NCBI GenBank assembly: GCA_031216915.1
Contig: CM062292.1
Location: forward strand, 1,608,457 to 1,672,456
Source: Pictodentalium vernedei
Lineage: Eukaryota; Mollusca; Scaphopoda; Dentaliida; Dentaliidae
Length of the DNA stretch: 64,000 nucleotides
Direction: 5' to 3'
Shown here: in pieces, positions 57,090 through 64,000 of the stretch
Position numbering within the stretch: position 1 is the stretch's first letter
Layout: every line of letters begins with the position of its first letter
Translations under genes and position numbers: made by a program
The notes under the pieces: generated by a model
Database searches by the model: none
What the model was told of the DNA's origin: nothing
The model's input: the letters and a program-made list of their open reading frames with translations, nothing else

Positions 57090-60000
57090 TTTAGACATGC
57101 AGACATTGCAAGATGTTTTAAGGAGATAGAGATTACCAAATCAGATCTTAAAACAGTGTAAGATATTACCACGAGATCAATATTACTAGTTTAGTCTTTA
57201 AGACATTATAATATATTATCACAAGATAAATATTAACAATTTAGAACCCCAGACATTGTAAGATATTATGACTAGATAAAGGTTAACAATTTAGAAACCC
57301 AGACAAATAAATATATTATAACGAGATAAATATTAACAATTTAGAGCCCCAGACATTTTAATTTATTAGAACTAGATAAATATTAACAATTTAGTGCTCC
57401 AGATATTGTAAGATATTATGTGTAGATAAATATTAACAATTTAGTGCCTCAGACATTATAAGATATTAGAGCTAGATAAATATTAACAATTTAGAACCCC
57501 AGACATTATAAGATATTAGAGTTAGATAAATATTAACAATTTAGAGCCCCAGATATTGTAAAATATTGTGTCTAGATAAATATTAACACTTTAGAACCTC
57601 AGACATTTCAAGTTGTTAGAGCTAGATAAATATTAACAATTTAGTGCCCCAGATATTGTAAGATATTATGTCTAGATAAATATTAACAAACTTTAGTGCC
57701 CCAGACATTTTAAGTTATTAGAGCTAGATACATATTAACAATTTAGAGCCCCAGGCATTATAAGTTATTAGAGCTAGATATATATTAACAATTTAAAGCC
57801 TCAGACTTTTTAAGTTATTAGAGCTAGATAAATATTCACAATTTAGAACCCCAGACATTGTAAGATATTATGACTAGATAAAGGTTAACAATTTAGAAAC
57901 CCAAACAAATAAATATATTATAACTAGATAAATATTAACAATTTAGAGCCCTGGACATTTTAAGTTAGTAGACCTGGATAAATATTAACAATTTAGAGCT
58001 CCAGATATTGTAAGATAGTATGTCTAGATAAATATTAACAATTTAGTGCCCCCAGGTATTTTAAGATATTATGTCTAGATAAATATTAACAATTTAGAGC
58101 CCCAGATATTGTAAGATATTATGTCTAGATAAATATTAACAATTTAGAGCCCCAGACATTTTAGGTTATTAGAGCTAGATAAATATTAACAATTTAGTGC
58201 CCCAGATATTGTAAAATATTATGTCTAGATAAATATTAACAATTTAGTGCCCCAGGTATCGTAAGACATTATGTCTAGATAAATATTAAGAATTTAGAGC
58301 CCCAGACATTTTAAGTTTTTAGAGCTAGATAAATATTAACAATTTAGAGCACCAGATATTGTAAACTGTTACGTCTAGATGAATATTAACAATTCAAACC
58401 CCCAGATATTGTAAAATATTATGTCTAGATAAATATTAACAATTTAGAACCCCAGACATTTCAAGTTATTGGAGCTAGATAAATATTAACAATTTAGTGC
58501 CACAGATATTGTAAAATATTATGTCTAGATAAATTTTAACAATTTAGAACCCCAGATATTTTAAGTTATTAGAGCTAGATACATATTAACAATTTAGAGC
58601 CCCAGATATTCTAAAATATTATGTCTAGATAAATATTAACAATTTAGAACCCCAGACATTTTAAGTTATTAGAGCTAGATAAATATTAACAATGTTGTGC
58701 CCCAGACATTTTAAGTTATTAGAGCTAGATAAATATTAATAATTTAGAGCCCCAGATATTGTAAGATAGTATGTCTAGATAAATATTAACAATGTAGTGC
58801 CCCAGACATTTTAAGTTATTAGAGCTAGATAAATATTAACAATTTAGAACCCCAGACATTTTAAGTTATTAGAGCTAGATAAATATTAACAATGTAGTGC
58901 CCCAGACATTTTAAGTTATTAGAGCTAGATAAATATTAGCAATTTAGAGCCCCAGATATTGTAAGATATTATGTCCAGATAAATATTAACAATTTTGTGC
59001 CCCAGACATTTTAAGTTATTAGAGCTAGATAAATAGTAACAATTTAATGCCACATATATTGTAAAATATTATGTCTATATAAATATTAGCAATTTAGAAC
59101 CCCAGACATTTTAAATTATTAGAGCTAGATAAATATTAACAATTTTTGAGCCTCAGACATTTTTATTTATTAGAACTGGATAAATATTAACAATTTAGAA
59201 ACACAGATATTGTAAGATATTATGTTCAGATAAATATTAACAATTTTGTGCCCCAGACATTATAAGATATTAGAGCTAGATAAATATTAACAATTTAGAA
59301 CCCCAGACATTCTAAGATATTAGAGCTAGATAAATAATAACAATTTAGTGCCCCAGATATTGTAAAATATTATGTCTAGATAAATATCAACAATTTAGAG
59401 TCCCAGATATTGTAAGATATTATGTCTAGATAAATATCAACAATTTAGAGCCCCAGATATTGTAAGATATTATGTCTAGATAAATATTAACAATTTAGTG
59501 CCCCAGATATTGTAAAATATTATGTCTAGATAAATATCAACAATTTAGAGCCCCAGACATTGTAAGATATTATGTCTAGATAAATATTAACAATTTAGTG
59601 CCCCAGATATTGTAAAATATTATGTCTAGATAAATATCAACAATTTAGAGCCCCAGATATTGTAAGATATTATGTCTAGATAAATATTAACAATTTAGTG
59701 CCCCAGATATTGTAAAATATTATGTCTAGATAAATATCAACAATTTAGAGCCCCAGATATTGTAAGATATTATGTCTAGATAAATATTAACAATTTAGTG
59801 CCCCAGACATTTTAAGTTATTAAAGCTAGATAAATATTAACAATTTAAAACCCCAGACATTCTAAGATATTAGAGCTAGATAAATATTAACAATTTAGTG
59901 CCCCAGATATTGTAAGATATTATGTCTAGATACATATTAACAATTTAGAACCTCAGACAATTTAAGTTGTTAGAGCTAGATAAATATTAACAATTTAGAG

Positions 60001-61290
60001 CCCCAGATATTGTAAAATATTGTGTCTAGATAAATATTAACACTTTAGAACCTCAGACATTTCAAGTTGTTAGAGCTCGATAAATATTAACAATATAGTG
60101 CCCCAGATATTATAATATATTATGTCTAGATAAATATTAACAATTTCGTGCCCCAGACATTTTATGTTATTAGAGCTAGATAAATATTAACAATTTAGTG
60201 CCACATATATTGTAAAATATTATGTCTAGATAAATATTAACAATTTAGAGCCCCAGACATTTTAATTTATTAGAACTAGATAAATATTAACAATTTAGAG
60301 CCACAGATATTGTAAGATATTATGTCCAGATCAATATTAACAATTTAGCGCCCCAGACTTTTTAAGATATATCTAGATAAATGTTAACAATTTAATGCCC
60401 CAGACATTTTAAGTGATTAGAGCTAGATAAATATTAACAACTTAGAGCCCCAGACTGTATAAGATATTAGAGCTAGATAAATATTAACAATTTAGAGCCC
60501 CAGATATTGTAAGATATTATGTGTAGATAAATATTAACAATTTATAGCCCCAGACATTTTAATTTATTAGAACTAGGTAAATATTAACAATTTAGTGCCC
60601 CAGATATTGTAAGATATTATGTCTAGATAAATATTAACAATTTAGAGCCCCAGACATTTTATGTTATTAGAGCTAGATAAATATTAACAATTTAGTGCCC
60701 CAGATATTGTAAGATATTATGTCTAGATAAATATTAACAATTTAGAGCCCCAGACATTTTAATTTATTAGAACTAGGTAAATATTAACAATTTAGTGCCC
60801 CAGATATTGTAAGATATTATGTCTAGATAAATATTAACAATTTAGAGACCCAGACATTTTATGTTATTAGAGCTAGATAAATATTAACAATTTAGTGCCC
60901 CAGATATTGTAAGATATTATGTCTAGATAAATATTAACAATTTAGAGCCCCAGACATTTTAATTTATTAGAACTAGATAAATATTAACAATTTAGTGCCC
61001 CAGATATTGTAAGATATTATGTCCAGATCAATATTAACAATTTAGAGCCCCGGACATTTTAATTTTTTTTAACTAGATAAATATTAACAATTTAGTGCCA
61101 CATATATTATAAGATATTATGTCTATATAAATATTAACAATTTAGAGCCCCAGACATTTTAAGATATATCTAGATAAATGTTAAAAATTTAGGCTCCATA
61201 CATTGCAATATATTATATCTAAATAAATATTAGCAAGTTAGAACCCCGGACATTGTAAGATATTATCACTAGATAAATAATTAATTAGTA
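57090..61290. repeat. 50-bp minisatellite, about 84 copies
   Basis: The unit is GATATTATGTCTAGATAAAT followed by ATTAACAATTTAGAGCCCCAGACATTGTAA. Two subtypes (ATATTATGTCTAGA and AGTTATTAGAGCTAGA) alternate over long stretches, making a partial 100-bp period. Ends are more diverged than the centre. Confidence 0.94.
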
Positions 61291-61455
61291 GTAGGCCGTT
61301 AATGGTTAATGGTGTCAAGGTCATTACAATAGAAAGGCAATAATGTCTATGTACAATAGAGGGACGCCAGGTGTTCTCTAAACAGTGTCGTCAAAGCCCC
61401 CATACAAATCTCGAACAATAGAAGAACAACAGGCAATGTAAACAAACAATAAAAT

Positions 61456-61568
61456 GATCACTATTGCACTTCCGGTTTAAATCAAAACCACGAGCTATAC
61501 AACTGATGTGTTTAGTAGTATAGCTTGTAGTTTTGAATGAAACCGGAAGTGCCATAAACATGGATCAC
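61456..61568. mobile_element. Foldback palindrome, ~110 bp
   Basis: The arms GCACTTCCGGTTT, CAAAACCACGAGCTATAC and their complements pair around 'aactgatgtgtttagta'. The outer bases (AATGATCAC / ATGGATCACT) pair partly. Confidence 0.75.
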
Positions 61569-61738
61569 TCTTTCTTCAAAACCTGAATTTGCTGCTACCT
61601 AATTCACCAATATCAATAGACACATCCATTTTATCCTAACAATATGTGTCTTTTGTTCTTCCACTTACAAGTTTCGTAAAAATATAGCCCTGAATATGCC
61701 ACCTTTCATCAAAAACAACAATTACTTTATCATTTAAA

Positions 61739-62218
61739 TTAATGCTGACAAAAAGGAACTTTTTGTGATATTAAATTTCCTATTTGTGATAGTGGGTGGA
61801 CGGGGTGACTATTTTGCATTTTTAGTAGACAAACAAAAACATTTCCAGTAAAAGCATCAAGATTAATTGATATGACAGTGGCAAAACGCAAAGCACTGAT
61901 TTCTCCAACTGTCTGCCCTGTACTGCTTCCTTGGTATCTCATAACACAACTCAAATGTGCAAAATCATCAAATATTGATTGTGCATTGCTGTGTTTGTGT
62001 TGCAAGTTCACTTTCACAACTTTGGTTTTAATCCCTGCAGGCATCCATTTTGACAAAAAATTGAAATAGTCGAGACGATATTTCCAAGGAGATAAAGAAA
62101 AATTTTCTTCAAGAGGAGTCCCATACGAAACGAAATATGGAGTTTGTTTGTCTTGAATAAATTTGTGGTTGTCAGTTACTGAAATTGTAGTGCCGGGTAA
62201 ATGATACGCAAAGAACAT
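61739..62218 (-). CDS. Unassigned 159-codon open frame, possible exon
   Basis: An uninterrupted minus-strand frame reading, among others, 'PGTTISVTDNHKFIQDKQT' and 'LDYFNFLSKWMPAGIKTKV'. It is the longest non-repeat frame outside the Polinton in this half of the window and has ordinary amino-acid composition. A possible splice acceptor ('caatttcag') lies just inside its 5' end. I recognise no domain. It may be an exon of a host gene, a piece of a mobile element, or chance. Confidence 0.25.
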   Translation of the reverse strand: MFFAYHLPGTTISVTDNHKFIQDKQTPYFVSYGTPLEENFSLSPWKYRLDYFNFLSKWMPAGIKTKVVKVNLQHKHSNAQSIFDDFAHLSCVMRYQGSSTGQTVGEISALRFATVISINLDAFTGNVFVCLLKMQNSHPVHPLSQIGNLISQKVPFCQH

Positions 62219-63589
62219 TTGTCATATAAATATATGGACACTCAAATATACAGTTGCACATTTTGGAAGTAAAATTAAAACCAGTGACGGCCATACAATA
62301 AACAAATGTAACGAGAAGAGGCAGGATAGTTGGGTCAAACAAACAAAACTGGTGGACCATGAGTCTGTAGTCTCAAAGCAAATCATATGAAACAGAATGT
62401 TGATGGTATTAATTCTCCGGATCCCTATGGTATATTCCACGCCAGTTCAGAGCCAAAACCTGGTACAGTCTACATGTATTCGTTACTACGTTACTAGGGG
62501 GAAGGAGTATCGATATGTTTCATTGTGCAGCCTTCACTGAACAAATATTTACTTTATGAACTCATGTCGAATCACTATCCTGGGCCGGAAAAGTGGTCTT
62601 TCGGGTTCACAGGCTAACATCAGTCTCCAAAACCATGCTGTGCAGTCTTTTAAATGTTTCTGAAGTGCTGAGGGTTTCAATATAGATGAAGGGAATGGGT
62701 TGAGAGAGAGAAAACTATTTTTAAATTGCTACTGCCGTTTTGTAGTGTACATCGGAAACTTAAAAGCACAAGTACTATACAATTTTATTGCTAGCTGTGT
62801 ACACAAGCATTCATTCACATTTATCTCACAATCGGGGCGTTTTTGCACTGTTACGCAATTAAAGTTTAATGTATCTGGGCCCATATTCCGAATCCGTATC
62901 AAGGGCCCCTGATACAAGCGCGCGATTCTGCTGTTGCCAAAACAACGGCATTAATATCATTTTTCGATCGCTTCGCGTTTTTCCCTTCAGACCAAACAAT
63001 ATTAGGTGAGGTGAAGCCGAACCTAATATTGTTTTCTCTGAGCCGTATATGACACTGTATCTGCCAACTTAACGCCCTGTAACGTATTTATTATGCACGG
63101 TGTGCTAAAATGTCACCGGGGAAGTTAACTCAACGAATAGTTAATTTATGCGCACTTTTCGGCATCTTGGGCTGGTTTGTAGCCTATTATTGGGATTTTC
63201 CTGCACGCTCGAGTCGAGGCTTAAATTAAAGGATTAGCTTTCGCTATGAAATGTGGAAAACTCCACCTCAATAAACGATGAACGGCATATTTTAAAATAT
63301 AATAAACCTTTACACCAAGAGGGATATTTAATTCACCAGTAATTATTGCAAAAGTAACAACCAAATTCACGTTGACGAAACACACAGTTGCTCCACTTCG
63401 CAAGACAGTATTCAGTAAAGTGAATCCCAGTGACGTTATTTTCTCTGAACTGCAACGCCATCACTGACCTCAATTTGGAGATCAATGAACGCTATTCTAT
63501 TTTTCAATTTGCGTCTTTCCATCGATAAGGCAAGCGAAAACGTTCCTCTTGAAATAGTTTTATAACACAGTTTGTGGTCAATAGTGTGA
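62219..63589. other. No gene seen; short palindrome at 62997-63031
   Basis: CAATATTAGGT, a 13-base loop, then ACCTAATATTG form a perfect hairpin. Nothing else is supported. Confidence 0.45.
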
Positions 63590-63769
63590 GATAAATTTAT
63601 CATCACCACAGAGTGTGTCTCCGGAAATTCTGATAAGGTCTCGTTGTAGGCACAGAATCGCATTTCGACTCGCCCTAACGGGCTCGTCGAAATACTGTTC
63701 TATTCCTACAACTCGACTTGATCTGAATTCCCGGAGACACACACTGTGGTGATAAATTTGTATTTATCA
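63590..63769. mobile_element. Foldback palindrome, ~180 bp
   Basis: The left arm GATAAATTTATCATCACCACAG...GTGTGTCTCCGG...TTGTAGG pairs with the right arm ending CCGGAGACACACACTGTGGT, then GATAAATTTGTATTTATC. The central part (CGCCCTAACGGGC) is itself palindromic. It is probably a MITE. Confidence 0.75.
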
Positions 63770-64000
63770 CTTTATTATGTCATTTTCCAGCTACAGCTCC
63801 AAATATGTTCCAAGTCTAGCACTCTTTGGATGAATAAATTGTTTTCTAACACGTTAACAGCATGATGTAATAAAAACCTCCAAATGCCAGTGAATAGACA
63901 TGTAAAATATGTCTACTGACAATGTATATAAATAATGATTAGAGAATGATTGAGAGATTTGAATTATCCTCTGACATCATGTCAGAGTGTTTTTAATTAA

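Overview
The window looks like an invertebrate nuclear genome, most probably a mollusc and perhaps a bivalve. It is AT-rich, about two fifths of it is tandem repeats, and it carries tRNA-derived SINEs, Tc1/mariner, hAT, Penelope-like and Polinton/Maverick elements. The organism call is an inference from this repeat landscape. I found no host protein-coding gene that I can defend. Most long open frames are artefacts of minisatellites whose unit length is a multiple of three.

Layout. 1-9.5 kb: dispersed repeats, a 49-bp minisatellite, a 146-bp degenerate satellite, an ATT microsatellite, a ~155-bp degenerate repeat and a 554-bp hAT-type element with an 8-bp target duplication. 9.5-14.2 kb: a 42/45-bp minisatellite of about 109 copies. 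14.2-20.2 kb: two more short hAT-type elements and a second field of the 146-bp satellite, with a 102-bp derivative. 20.4-26.5 kb: 38-bp and 32/64-bp minisatellites. 27.3-32.3 kb: a SINE, a ~335-bp satellite and foldback elements. 32.9-33.7 kb: a broken GIY-YIG endonuclease domain, probably of a Penelope-like element. 34-37.5 kb: an ACGC microsatellite, SINE fragments, a stray Polinton fragment and degenerate minisatellites. 51.5-53.6 kb: a 15-bp minisatellite with a 344-bp higher-order repeat. 54.6-55.7 kb: a fourth hAT-type element. 56.1-61.3 kb: 41-bp and 50-bp minisatellites. 61.3-64 kb: foldbacks and one unassigned open frame.

The main object is a 12.7-kb Polinton/Maverick (endogenous virus-like DNA transposon) at 38007-50718. 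It has ~0.7-kb terminal inverted repeats starting 5'-AGT and a perfect 6-bp target duplication, CATGAG. It lies inside the transposase gene of a Tc1/mariner element, whose two halves flank it. Plus-strand genes: a conserved Polinton protein of unknown role, a short Ala/Lys-rich core-like protein, a packaging ATPase, a minor capsid (penton-type) protein, a hydrophobic conserved protein, an intact AT-rich membrane ORF, a Cys-rich decayed ORF, a coiled-coil membrane protein, a zinc-ribbon plus PLA2-like protein and a retroviral-type integrase. Minus-strand genes: protein-primed family-B DNA polymerase with a SAP-like N-terminal piece, and a small unknown ORF. Most genes carry frameshifts or nonsense codons. 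Integrase and polymerase are both truncated where they meet near 45.68 kb, and I found no major capsid protein or adenain-type protease. The copy is therefore dead for self-mobilisation, although two or three of its ORFs are still open.
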